Position numbers and translations under genes: made by a program
The notes under the pieces: generated by a model
The model's input: the letters and a program-made list of their open reading frames with translations, nothing else
Databases searched by the model: none
What the model was told of the DNA's origin: nothing
In this document: piece after piece, positions 34,835-43,790 of the stretch
Position numbering within the stretch: position 1 is the first letter of the stretch
Layout: every line of letters starts with the position of its first letter
Assembly (NCBI GenBank): GCA_036513895.1
Contig: DATBYF010000112.1
Span: 10,134 to 74,133, forward strand
Direction of reading: 5' to 3'
From: Palsa-147 sp036513895
GTDB taxonomy: Bacteria; Acidobacteriota; Terriglobia; Acidiferrales; UBA7541
Length of the DNA stretch: 64,000 bases

Positions 34835-36211
34835 TTGAAAATCACAGTTGTTGGCTGCGGTTACGTCGGCCTGGTTACGGGCGGGTGCCTCGCGGAAATC
34901 GGGCACGACGTAACGTGTACGGATAGCGATCTCGCCAAAATTCACACGCTCGAGCAGGGCAAGCTTCCCATTTTTGAACCTGGACTGGACGAAGTGATTG
35001 CAAAGAACCGGCGCGAATCGCGCCTGCGCTTCGATTCCGAACCCGCGAAGGCTGTCGCGGCCGCGGATGCCATTTTTATCTGCGTCGGAACTCCGCCTTT
35101 GCCGAATGGCGATGCCGATTTGAGCGCGATTGACAGCGTGGCTCGCGTCATCGCCGCGGAAGCTCGCGGCACAAAGCTCGTCGTCGAGAAGAGCACGGTC
35201 CCCGCGCAAACGGGGCAGCAACTAAAACGCGCGCTCGGAATCTACGGACGCGGCAGCGGCGCGGAATTTCGAGTGGCATCGAATCCGGAGTTTTTACGCG
35301 AAGGAACAGCGGTGGGCGATTTTCTGCATCCAGATCGAATCGTGGTGGGCGTGGACGACCCGGAAGCCGAAAAGCAGCTTCACGAAATCTACCGGCCTGT
35401 GCTCGAGCAGAAGTTCAATTGCCCGGTGCACGCGACGGCCTGCCCGCCGGTTGAACCGCCGCTGTGGATGGTGACGACGATCAATAGCGCGGAGCTCATC
35501 AAGCACGCATCGAATTCCTTTCTGGCATTGAAGATTTCTTACGCAAACATGGTTGCCGATCTCGCGGAGCGGCTCGGCGCGGATGTGGAAGAAGTGTTGC
35601 GCGCGGTGGGCAAAGACGCGCGAATCGGCACCAGCTTTTTCCGCGCCGGCCTTGGCTTTGGCGGATTCTGCCTGCCGAAAGATTTGCAGGCGTTTGTGCG
35701 GCTTGCCGAGCGCTGCGGAGTGGACTTCACGTTGCTAAAGGAAGCTGAGAAGATCAATCACAAGAGAATCGACCACGTTGTTGAGAAGATTCGCCGCGCT
35801 TTGTGGGTGGTTCGTGGCAAGAAAGTGGGAGTCCTTGGGCTGGCGTTCAAGGCAAATACAGACGACATTCGATTTGCACCGGCAATTGACCTGGTGGAAC
35901 GATTGATGGTTGAGGGAGCCCACGTCCGCGCGTTTGATCCTGAAGCCATGGAAAAGGCGCACGAGAGTCACCCGAAGCTGAATCTCGGGAAAACAGCATA
36001 CGAAGTGGCGGAAGACGCCGATGTCCTCGTGGTGGCGACGGAATGGCCGGAATTCCGCAAGCTGGATTGGGCGCGCGTTCGCGATTCGATGGCGCGGCCG
36101 CTTATCGTGGATGCGCGGAACTTGCTCGGACCTGCCGAAATGAAGGCGCTTGGCTTTGAGTATCACTCCGTGGGTCGGCCTGACGACGAAGCGCATCATA
36201 ACCGGCACTAA
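34835..36211 (+). CDS. ugd: UDP-glucose 6-dehydrogenase
   Basis: 458 aa from TTG 34835, eight bases after AAAGG; the TTG at 34829 is too close to that site. The NAD-binding Rossmann motif is GCGYVGLVTG (7-16). VGTPP, EKSTVP and SNPEFLREGTAVGDF follow, and the catalytic Cys279 is in GFGGFCLPKD. The C-terminal domain is LGLAFKANTDDIRFAP. It oxidises UDP-glucose to UDP-glucuronate. The convergent neighbour decarboxylates that product to UDP-xylose, so the pair supplies acidic and pentose sugars for exopolysaccharide. Confidence 0.95.
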   Translation: MKITVVGCGYVGLVTGGCLAEIGHDVTCTDSDLAKIHTLEQGKLPIFEPGLDEVIAKNRRESRLRFDSEPAKAVAAADAIFICVGTPPLPNGDADLSAIDSVARVIAAEARGTKLVVEKSTVPAQTGQQLKRALGIYGRGSGAEFRVASNPEFLREGTAVGDFLHPDRIVVGVDDPEAEKQLHEIYRPVLEQKFNCPVHATACPPVEPPLWMVTTINSAELIKHASNSFLALKISYANMVADLAERLGADVEEVLRAVGKDARIGTSFFRAGLGFGGFCLPKDLQAFVRLAERCGVDFTLLKEAEKINHKRIDHVVEKIRRALWVVRGKKVGVLGLAFKANTDDIRFAPAIDLVERLMVEGAHVRAFDPEAMEKAHESHPKLNLGKTAYEVAEDADVLVVATEWPEFRKLDWARVRDSMARPLIVDARNLLGPAEMKALGFEYHSVGRPDDEAHHNRH

Positions 36212-36241
36212 CTCTCGCTCAGCGTGTTGCGACCTCGGGCT

Positions 36242-37192
36242 CTAGCGCTTGGTTTCCGTCTCCGCGATTTTCTTTTGGAAGTATTCGAGCGTGTAGCGAA
36301 GTCCCTCGGCGAGTCCCACTTTTGGCTCCCAATTCAGCACCCGGCGCGCCTTGCTGATGTCTGGGCAGCGCTGCTTCGGATCGTCCTGCGGCAATGGCTT
36401 GAAGATGATTTCCGCTTTTGTGTGTGTCAGCTCGCGAATTCTCTCCGCAAATTCCAGGATAGTGATTTCCTGCGGATTGCCGATGTTGGTCGGCTCGTGC
36501 TCGTCTGAATCGAGAAGCTTCATGAGGCCATCGACGAGATCGGCGACGTAGCAGAAGCTGCGCGTTTGTTTTCCACTGCCATAGACGGTGATAGGTTTTC
36601 CCGTTAGCGCCTGATACAGAAAATTTGGGAGCGCGCGGCCATCGTTCAATCGCATTCGCGGGCCGTAGGTATTGAATATCCGCACGATGCGCGTGTTCAC
36701 TTTGTGGTAGCGATGGTAGGCCATGGTCATCGCTTCGGCGAAGCGCTTGGCTTCGTCGTAGACGCCGCGCGGTCCGATGGGATTCACGTGGCCCCAGTAT
36801 GTCTCCGGCTGGGGGGTAACTTCGGGATCGCCGTAGCATTCGGATGTTGAAGCCAGGAGATACTTGGCTTTTTTCGCGAGCGCGAGGCCCAGCGTGTTGT
36901 GCGTCCCGAGGGCACCGACTTTCAGCGTCGGGATAGGCAGCTTCAGGTAATCGTCGGGACTGGCGGGCGACGCGAAATGGAGCACGGCGTCGAGATGGTC
37001 GTCAATGTTGATATAGCGTGTGACGTCATGCTGGACAAAACGAAATTTAGGATGCGAGACAAGATGCGCAATATTTGGCGCAGCTCCCGTCACGAGATTG
37101 TCCATGCAGATGACGTCCCATCCGCGCTCGATGAGTTTGTCGCTAAGATGCGAACCCAGAAAACCCGCGCCGCCGGTAATCAATGCGCGCAA
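36242..37192 (-). CDS. UDP-glucuronate decarboxylase (UDP-xylose synthase), SDR family
   Basis: 316 aa. NAD-binding GGAGFLG (7-13); catalytic Tyr145/Lys149 in PRGVYDEAKRFAE, whose DEAKR version marks UXS rather than epimerases; STSECYGDP and RIVRIFNTYGPRM are also family text. The start is TTG 37192 with GAGGAG eight bases before it. It converts UDP-glucuronate to UDP-xylose. Convergent with ugd, 30 bp between stops, so the two are separately transcribed. Confidence 0.92.
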   Translation of the reverse strand: MRALITGGAGFLGSHLSDKLIERGWDVICMDNLVTGAAPNIAHLVSHPKFRFVQHDVTRYINIDDHLDAVLHFASPASPDDYLKLPIPTLKVGALGTHNTLGLALAKKAKYLLASTSECYGDPEVTPQPETYWGHVNPIGPRGVYDEAKRFAEAMTMAYHRYHKVNTRIVRIFNTYGPRMRLNDGRALPNFLYQALTGKPITVYGSGKQTRSFCYVADLVDGLMKLLDSDEHEPTNIGNPQEITILEFAERIRELTHTKAEIIFKPLPQDDPKQRCPDISKARRVLNWEPKVGLAEGLRYTLEYFQKKIAETETKR

Positions 37193-37230
37193 TGGAAATC
37201 CTCCTCGACTATCAAATCACGAAATTGAAC

Positions 37231-37716
37231 TTACGGGTGCTGCGAATCCGCCGGGTACGCCGTGGTGTGATCGTGAACGACCCGCCAGCCTTCCGGAAAT
37301 TTACGCACGATCAGCGTGAAGACTCCTGTCGGATTATCTTTCTTGCGCTGCAAATGAAATTCGCCGAGAACATACGCGGAATCTTTGGACAGCATCTCGA
37401 TTTGCAAATTCGCGAAACTGAGCTGGCCCATGGCAGTCGCATCGGGATAACTTTTGCGGTAGCGCTCAAGGACGTTCGAATATCCTCGCAAAATTCCGCC
37501 GGCGCCGACGAACTCGGTCTTTTCCGAGTTCCAATATCCCGTCATGAACGTGGGAATATCGCCGCGATTCCAAGCCGCAGTTTGATCGTCGAGCACCTTA
37601 CGAATCGCTTGCTGATCTTGTTGTTCCGAATGACGAGATTCCGCCATTACGGCCGTGAGGAAGAACGTTGAAATGAACAGCATCGCGGCAAAGGCCGCAA
37701 AGTTGCGCTTCAGCAT
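37231..37716 (-). CDS. Exported SnoaL/DUF4440-like protein
   Basis: 161 aa. A signal peptide (1-25, FISTFFLTAVMAES) precedes an NTF2-like cone: QQAIRKVLDDQTAAWNRGDI, FVGAGGILRGYSNVLERY and GWRVVHDHTTAYP. This fold binds small ligands or acts as an isomerase-like scaffold; many periplasmic members have no known reaction. A perfect AGGAGGTTAC lies before ATG, and it is 38 bp upstream of the UXS gene on the same strand, so they may share a transcript. Confidence 0.75.
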   Translation of the reverse strand: MLKRNFAAFAAMLFISTFFLTAVMAESRHSEQQDQQAIRKVLDDQTAAWNRGDIPTFMTGYWNSEKTEFVGAGGILRGYSNVLERYRKSYPDATAMGQLSFANLQIEMLSKDSAYVLGEFHLQRKKDNPTGVFTLIVRKFPEGWRVVHDHTTAYPADSQHP

Positions 37717-37883
37717 GTAACCTCCTGGCGTACAGGTCCTTCATCTTTAACCACTTACAGCGTATTTGCCAACGCGCGCCCGGCGTCAAACAGTGGACCC
37801 ACCGGTACGAAAGTTTGGCCACCGAAGGATACACCACAAACAGTACGAACTACCCATTGTTCAGAACACGAGCAAACAGCACA

Positions 37884-38300
37884 ATGGTCGTGTCAATGAT
37901 ATCCGCACTCATCTTCGTGATCTCACTAGCGGCCCTCGGCCAGTTTGCGCTTCTCTCCTGGCGAGCCGCGTTCCTCACCGTGGCTGCAAAGCCCGTGTCT
38001 GAGGAGATCCGCGCAGCGCTCGGCGCGTACGCGCCGGCGTCAGAGACTGAGAATTTCCAGTCGGCTGCCGAATGGCTGAAGCTGAGCCCGAACCTGGGCG
38101 GCGAAGATCGCAGAATCTGGCCGGTGCGGTTGTATTTTGTCGCGCTCCGAGGAATCAGCGCGGCCACCAAATTCGTAGCTCCCTCGATGGCAGGCTGGTC
38201 GCAGCGCGAGATGAGTGCCTGCGCGCGCTTCGTCGCCGTCGTCGCAGGCGAGCGCCTGCAACGCAATCGCCTCTGCATGGCGCAGATGCAATCGTTCTAA
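37884..38300 (+). CDS. Hypothetical single-pass membrane protein
   Basis: 138 aa from ATG 37884. Residues 4-24 are one hydrophobic helix (SMISALIFVISLAALGQFAL). The rest is soluble, Ala/Arg rich, with ENFQSAAEWLKL. The 69-nt earlier ATG at 37815 adds unlikely sequence. A terminator follows at 38360. No family recognised. Confidence 0.5.
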   Translation: MVVSMISALIFVISLAALGQFALLSWRAAFLTVAAKPVSEEIRAALGAYAPASETENFQSAAEWLKLSPNLGGEDRRIWPVRLYFVALRGISAATKFVAPSMAGWSQREMSACARFVAVVAGERLQRNRLCMAQMQSF

Positions 38301-38359
38301 TCCTCGCGTTTGAGCGTCCAGAAGCCTCAAATCAGATCAGAAATAAATCGTTCAGTACT

Positions 38360-38380
38360 CCCGGAGGCAGGGCCTCCGGG
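38360..38380. terminator. Terminator between convergent genes
   Basis: Perfect 9-bp stem CCCGGAGGC / GCCTCCGGG with a 3-base loop, followed by CTCTGAATTTTGTTT on the plus strand. It lies between the stop at 38300 (+) and the fabH stop at 38407 (-). Confidence 0.65.
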
Positions 38381-38406
38381 CTCTGAATTTTGTTTCGATG
38401 CGTAAC

Positions 38407-39405
38407 TCAGTAGGCCCAGCGAAGAAGAATGGCGCCTGAGGTGTAGCCTGCGCCGACCGCCACCAGAAGCACCAAATCGCCTTTGCGGAGGCGCTTCTGC
38501 TCCAGCGCATCCATCAATCCGAGAGGAATCGTGCCCGCCGTGGTGTTGCCGTAGCGATCGATATTGACCATGACTTTCGAATCATCCACTCCGAGGCGTT
38601 CCTGCATCGCGCGAATGATGCGCAAATTCGCCTGGTGCGGGACGACGAGTGCGAGATCGTTGCTAGTGTACCCGTTGCGCTCGAGGAGTTGCGTGGCAAG
38701 CTCGCACATGCGGCGCACAGCGTACTTGAAGACGTGCTGCCCTTCCTGATGTACGTAATGCATTCGCTTATCGACCGTCTCATGTGTGGGCGGATGCAGC
38801 GAGCCGCCTCCGGGCATATACAAATTGCAGCCGCCCGAGCCGTCCACGTCGTGCGAAAAATCGATTATGCCGTCGGTGTTCGGATCGCTGGGCTCGAGCA
38901 GGACAGCGCCCGCGCCATCGCCGAATAAAACGCACGTGGCGCGATCCTTGAAATCGAGAATCGAAGTCATCACATCCGTGCCGATGACCAGGACTTTCTT
39001 GTGTGCGCCTGAGTGCACGAACTGAGCGCCAATCGTCAACGCGTAGGCGAAGCCGGAGCACGCGGCTGAGAGATCGAATCCCCATGCATTCTTGGCTCCT
39101 AGGCGATCTTGAATCAGGCAGGCCGTGGCGGGAAACAGCATGTCCGGAGTGACGGTGGCTACGATAATGAGTTCGATTTCCTCTGGATCGACGCCGTTCG
39201 TTTCCAGGAGTTTTCGCGCTGCTTCCGTGCCGAGATGGGACGAAGCCACGCCGGGATCGGCATAATGGCGCTCGCGAATACCGGTGCGGGTGCGAATCCA
39301 TTCATCGTTCGTGTCCACGCGCTTTTCGAGATCGAAATTCGTGACTACGCCCGGCGGAACGTATCCCGCAACGCCTGTAATTTTCGCTGCAATACGCTTG
39401 CTCAT
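38407..39405 (-). CDS. fabH: Beta-ketoacyl-ACP synthase III
   Basis: 332 aa, usual length. The complete triad is present: Cys116 in DLSAACSGFA, His257 in VVPHQANLRI and Asn287 in YGNTTAG. Also DEWIRTRTGIRERH and FGDGAGAVLL. It condenses acetyl-CoA with malonyl-ACP to start fatty-acid synthesis. It is not beside plsX, fabD or acpP, so it stands alone here. Some FabH-like enzymes prefer branched or longer primers; this cannot be read from sequence alone. Confidence 0.93.
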   Translation of the reverse strand: MSKRIAAKITGVAGYVPPGVVTNFDLEKRVDTNDEWIRTRTGIRERHYADPGVASSHLGTEAARKLLETNGVDPEEIELIIVATVTPDMLFPATACLIQDRLGAKNAWGFDLSAACSGFAYALTIGAQFVHSGAHKKVLVIGTDVMTSILDFKDRATCVLFGDGAGAVLLEPSDPNTDGIIDFSHDVDGSGGCNLYMPGGGSLHPPTHETVDKRMHYVHQEGQHVFKYAVRRMCELATQLLERNGYTSNDLALVVPHQANLRIIRAMQERLGVDDSKVMVNIDRYGNTTAGTIPLGLMDALEQKRLRKGDLVLLVAVGAGYTSGAILLRWAY

Positions 39406-39512
39406 TCACACCCCGTGAAAATGTAATCCGCGATTGTACGCAATCGCGCTCCATTGCCGCAAGAAAAACGGCCTTTACCCGGCTCCCGCGATGCCTGAAT
39501 TCGATTGTGACA

Positions 39513-39926
39513 CTAAACCTTCCCAGGAAGAATTTCGTAGCGAAAGGAAATTAACGCGGTTTTGCGCAACATCGCGGCGACCGAGCAGTACTTCGATTCG
39601 CTCAATTCAATCGTATCGCGAACGGCTTTCTCATCGAGCGATCCGTACAATCGATATATGAGGTCGAGCTTCGTCCAAACTGCCGGAATCTCGCTCGCGC
39701 GTTCGCCGGTGATAACGATTTCCAGCCGCTCGAGTTTCTGCCGTTTTTTCGCGAGGATCGCGACCACATCGGTTGCCGTGCAGGTGCCAAGAGCTGCCAG
39801 CAGCAATTCCATGGGTCCGGGGGCGGAGTTGTTCGCTCGGTCCGCATCAATCGGAATCGTGTGACCTGAAGGCAGCGTCACCAGAAACTCCTCCTTCTCC
39901 ACCCAGACTACGGTCGCCGTTTGCAT
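39513..39926 (-). CDS. OsmC-family peroxiredoxin-like protein
   Basis: 137 aa. The two active cysteines are C49 (LAALGTCTATDV) and C114 (SKYCSVAAML), spaced as in OsmC/YhfA proteins, which reduce organic hydroperoxides using dithiols. It belongs to the shorter YhfA-like branch. GAGGGAG precedes ATG. It is 87 bp downstream of the GAF-GGDEF-HD-GYP gene on the other side of a small gap. Confidence 0.85.
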   Translation of the reverse strand: MQTATVVWVEKEEFLVTLPSGHTIPIDADRANNSAPGPMELLLAALGTCTATDVVAILAKKRQKLERLEIVITGERASEIPAVWTKLDLIYRLYGSLDEKAVRDTIELSESKYCSVAAMLRKTALISFRYEILPGKV

Positions 39927-40013
39927 AAGATTCTCCCTCGTCGAATTAAATATACACGGAGGCCTTGTATTGAGGGCTAAAGCGAATGGTTGTGGAACGC
40001 ACGCAGAATCGGA

Positions 40014-43000
40014 TTACAGCGCTGCGGTTTTCGGGTGTTCTTCGTTGAAATCCAGTTCGGCGGGTTGGCGCTCAGGCTGGGACGGCCGGCGCATGATTTC
40101 CACGAACGACTGCACGAACTTGGGATCGAACTGGCTCGCGGCGCAACGCTCGATCTCCGCGAGCGCGTCGTCGGTGGAGCGCGGTTTCTTGTACGCACGC
40201 TCAGAGGTGATCGTATCGAATGCATCGGCAATGGCGATGACGCGCGCGCCAAGCGGAATCTGTTCGCCTACCAGCCGCTGCGGATAACCTGAGCCGTCGA
40301 AGTATTCGTGATGGTGCTTGACCATGAGCTGAATTCGAGCCATCGCGCGGAGGGGCTCGAGCAGCCGCGCGCCAAGTTCGGTGTGGGATTTCATCACTTC
40401 CCATTCGGAAGCGTCGAGCGGCCCTGACTTGTTTATGATTGTTTCGGGAATGCCGACTTTGCCGACGTCGTGCAGAAGCGCGGCGAGCCGGATTTCTTCC
40501 ACGTCCGAGGGATCGAGTTGAAGCGCTGAAGCGAGCAGCGCCGCATATTCGGAAACTTTTTGCGAGTGCCCGTGCGTGTATTGATCTTTGGCATCCACTG
40601 CATGGGCAAGCGAGGTCACGGTCTCGACCACCGTCGGGGGCAAAAGATGGATTGACTCATTGCCGCCCTCCTCGGCGAGCGAGCGCGTGAACTGCTCGAT
40701 GCGCCGGCGAATTTCGTCGAAAGCTTCGGGGCCGGTTGTAAATTGGCGCTTGAGCGCGACGCCGAGATAGGCTTCGAGAACGTCCTGCTTCCAGAGTTTC
40801 GTCTTTCCGGGGTCGAATGGTTCCGGAGTCGAAACCGCGTTGCCGCCCTGATGTTTCGATAGATACATCGAAGAATCCGCCACCTGAATCAACTCTTGCG
40901 GCGTCGAGCCATGTATGGGGAAGCCCGCGATGCCGAAACTCGCGGTGATATTTTTATCGCGAAGCAGCGGGTCCGATGCCACCCATCCGCGCAATTTGGA
41001 AGCAAGTTGCCGAGCCTGCTCGATGCTCGTCTCCGGCATGAGAATAACGAACTCATCGCCGCCGTAGCGGGCCACGACGTCTGAGCGCCGGCAATTCTGC
41101 TCGAGAATATGCGCCACGCGCTGCAGGACCACGTCACCTTCTAGATGCCCGTAGAAATCGTTTACAAATTTGAATCGGTCGAGGTCCATCAAAACAAGCG
41201 CAAACTGCCGCGTCGCGCGCGTCGAGCGCTTCCATTCGGCCGATAGGGCTTCCATCAGGAATCGGTGCGTCTTGACGTTCGTGAGTCCGTCCGTGATCGC
41301 CTGTTCCTGTGCCTTCTGGAACGTGATGGCGTTGTGTAGCGCGCCAGCGAATAGGTCGGCAAGCGTCCTGAGAAGCTGCATCTCTTCTTTGGTGAACTCG
41401 GCGAACGTGGCGGATTCCACGTATAGAACGCCTAGCATTTGGTCGGCATAGAGCACTGGCAGCGCTGCGGCGCAAATACTGCCCTGCAAGACCGTCTGGA
41501 GAGTGTTTTGGCGAACCTCGCGCACGATTTCGGGTTGGCCAGAGCGCGCCACGTGGCCGACCAACCCCTCGCCGATCGGAATTCTCCTGCCAAGCGCATC
41601 GCGCCGCGTGCCTGCTTCCGCCTGCACCACCACTTCTCTGGTGGAATAATCGAGTATGGCGATGCCAATGTGATCGTACGTCAGGCCTTTTTCCATCTCC
41701 GACGCGATCTTCCAGAGCATTTCTTCGGGGTTAAGCGTTGTAATCGCATGGCTGGAGATGGCATTCAGAAGCGAAAGGTGCCGCGCTTTGCGCTGTTCCT
41801 CACCGAAGAGACGCGCATTTTCAATGGCGATGGAAGCCTGGCTGGCCAGCACGCGCAGCATCTCCAGATGCCCTTCGTCGAAAACTCTCTCGCGTGCGCT
41901 GTGGACTGCCATCACGCCGATGGCGTGATCGTGCAGCACTAGCGGTACGCCGCAGAAGCAACCGAGGCTATGGATTGGCTCGATGCCCAGGCGCTTCAGT
42001 TGCTCGCCCACGTTGTCGCGAATCAAAATCGGCTGGCGATTCTGCACAATGTATTCGGTGAGATGGTTCCCCGCGGGACGTTCGCCAGTCGGCATGCGAT
42101 CGTTCTCGTCAATTTCAAGCTGGAAACGCACCATAACGTCGCCCGGCTCGTAAAACGCAATGTAGAAGCTGCTCACGTCAAGCAGGCGGCTCATTTCCGT
42201 GTAGATTCTCTCGAAGAGCGCATCTGTTTCGAGTGTTGAGCTCAGCACACGTCCGATTTCGTTGAGGATGTGAAGTTCTTCGCTGCGCCGCGAAGTCTGC
42301 TGGACGAGGTAACTGTTTTCGACAGCCATTCCGATCTGATGCCCGAGCGCGAGCAGGAGGCGTAGTTCCGCTGCCGTGAACTGCCGCCTGTCGGGAGTTC
42401 CGAGAAGCAGAACGCCGAATACGCGTTCCTTGGATTGCAGGCTGATTCCGATGACGGTGTTGAGTCCCTGCGCGAGCAGTTCCTCGCGAATCTTTTTGAA
42501 GCCCTTTTCGCGCTCCAGTGCTTCCCAGTTCGCGCTGCGGTCCAAATCGTGCAGCACCATCAGGCCGCCGAGCCGCGAAACCATTTCGACGACAAAGTGA
42601 TCCAGTTTATCGCTCTGGAGCGCTGCGCAGAATGTGTCGTTCAACCCGGTGGCTACAACTGATGTTGGACCGTCCTTCTCCCCATAGTGCAGGCAGAGGG
42701 CACCCGCGGGGATCCGCACGACGTTGAGGACGCGATCGAGAGCTTGCGCCAGCATTTTCGGAATTTCGCTTCCCGAAAAGCTCGATGTGGCCAGATTCAG
42801 GCTCGATAACGCCAGCATGTTCCGCTCGACGCGACGCCGTTGTTCCTCGTAAACGCCCATCACCATCACGACGCCGGTGAAGAACTGCGGCACGATGACG
42901 AACGAATGCAGGTGAATGCCGGTAAGTGAAGGCGTGGCCGGCTGAATAGCGGCAAGTAGCACCAGAACGCCCCACGCCGCGAATGCTAACGCCAGGAGAA

Positions 43001-43454
43001 AATCTGAACGCGAGTCCTGTTTCTGGCCGCCGTGAAGGAACGTTCGCGCGGTGAGGAGCAGCATTACGCCCGCTCCGATTGTCACCGGCAATATCACCCA
43101 GCCTTTGCTATAGGCCACCGCCCACAAGGCCGAACCACCTCCGATGAGCGCGAGTCTCAGCGTCCACGGAGACTGGCTCGCATAAAGCCTCGCTGCCGCG
43201 ACGAACGCCAGGGACGCGACCAGCAGAAACCAATCGCGCATCGCTATCACGTTCAGCGCGGCGCTTCCGGGTTCCGGCAGAGGGCCAGTCGGCGAAAATG
43301 GGATCAGACCGATAACAGGCAGGACGAACGAGATCGAAATCAGAATCCACGCAAACGACCACGCCCACAGGTAGGCCTGGCGCTTCTCGCGGTAAATTGA
43401 CCCGAAGAAAACCGCGAGCAGCAACGAACTCGCAAGTAGAACACTTCCACTCAT
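40014..43454 (-). CDS. Membrane sensor with GAF, GGDEF and HD-GYP domains
   Basis: 1146 aa. The first 210 residues hold six or seven hydrophobic helices (sensor). Three GAF domains follow at roughly 220-385, 390-545 and 560-700 (for example IGMAVENSYLVQQTSR and ASIAIENARLFGEEQRK). The GGDEF domain (about 725-885) has intact RYGGDEF with an RRSD inhibitory site five residues upstream. The HD-GYP domain (about 935-1110) has HDVGKVGIPE and HHEYFDGSGYP, both intact. Synthesis and hydrolysis of c-di-GMP are therefore both encoded in one chain, presumably switched by the sensor part. Confidence 0.92.
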   Translation of the reverse strand: MSGSVLLASSLLLAVFFGSIYREKRQAYLWAWSFAWILISISFVLPVIGLIPFSPTGPLPEPGSAALNVIAMRDWFLLVASLAFVAAARLYASQSPWTLRLALIGGGSALWAVAYSKGWVILPVTIGAGVMLLLTARTFLHGGQKQDSRSDFLLALAFAAWGVLVLLAAIQPATPSLTGIHLHSFVIVPQFFTGVVMVMGVYEEQRRRVERNMLALSSLNLATSSFSGSEIPKMLAQALDRVLNVVRIPAGALCLHYGEKDGPTSVVATGLNDTFCAALQSDKLDHFVVEMVSRLGGLMVLHDLDRSANWEALEREKGFKKIREELLAQGLNTVIGISLQSKERVFGVLLLGTPDRRQFTAAELRLLLALGHQIGMAVENSYLVQQTSRRSEELHILNEIGRVLSSTLETDALFERIYTEMSRLLDVSSFYIAFYEPGDVMVRFQLEIDENDRMPTGERPAGNHLTEYIVQNRQPILIRDNVGEQLKRLGIEPIHSLGCFCGVPLVLHDHAIGVMAVHSARERVFDEGHLEMLRVLASQASIAIENARLFGEEQRKARHLSLLNAISSHAITTLNPEEMLWKIASEMEKGLTYDHIGIAILDYSTREVVVQAEAGTRRDALGRRIPIGEGLVGHVARSGQPEIVREVRQNTLQTVLQGSICAAALPVLYADQMLGVLYVESATFAEFTKEEMQLLRTLADLFAGALHNAITFQKAQEQAITDGLTNVKTHRFLMEALSAEWKRSTRATRQFALVLMDLDRFKFVNDFYGHLEGDVVLQRVAHILEQNCRRSDVVARYGGDEFVILMPETSIEQARQLASKLRGWVASDPLLRDKNITASFGIAGFPIHGSTPQELIQVADSSMYLSKHQGGNAVSTPEPFDPGKTKLWKQDVLEAYLGVALKRQFTTGPEAFDEIRRRIEQFTRSLAEEGGNESIHLLPPTVVETVTSLAHAVDAKDQYTHGHSQKVSEYAALLASALQLDPSDVEEIRLAALLHDVGKVGIPETIINKSGPLDASEWEVMKSHTELGARLLEPLRAMARIQLMVKHHHEYFDGSGYPQRLVGEQIPLGARVIAIADAFDTITSERAYKKPRSTDDALAEIERCAASQFDPKFVQSFVEIMRRPSQPERQPAELDFNEEHPKTAAL

Positions 43455-43790
43455 GTCAAACGAGCGTCAACGCCCGTAACACCGTTCAATTCGGCACATC
43501 CCCCTTCACGCCGAGAGTAACAAGAAATACGCAATCCGCTACGGCGTCTATGCCCTTGCGTTTCCATGAGGTTAACGGCCGTGCGCTGCCCCTTGGCGGC
43601 GCTGGGGACGATGTGCCACCTACAGACCCGGGCAAAAAGGCACTGAATACACATTAAGTGCTTCCATCCCGGCTCACAACGGTACGAAAGTACTCAAAAA
43701 TCGCGTATTCGAATGCATTTCTTTGCGCGGCTCGATTTTGCGCGGGCATTCCGCTAAGATGCAGGATTCTCCACACGGAAGGAAAGTGTC
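43455..43790. other. Intergenic region, 336 bp
   Basis: Divergent promoter region of the GAF-GGDEF-HD-GYP gene and gltX. GGAAGGAAAG just before 43791 is the gltX ribosome site. Nothing else was seen. Confidence 0.4.

Noticed and set aside
34589..35221. 210-codon minus-strand ORF
   Set aside because: Mostly opposite ugd, whose Rossmann and other motifs are intact, with no ribosome site of its own.
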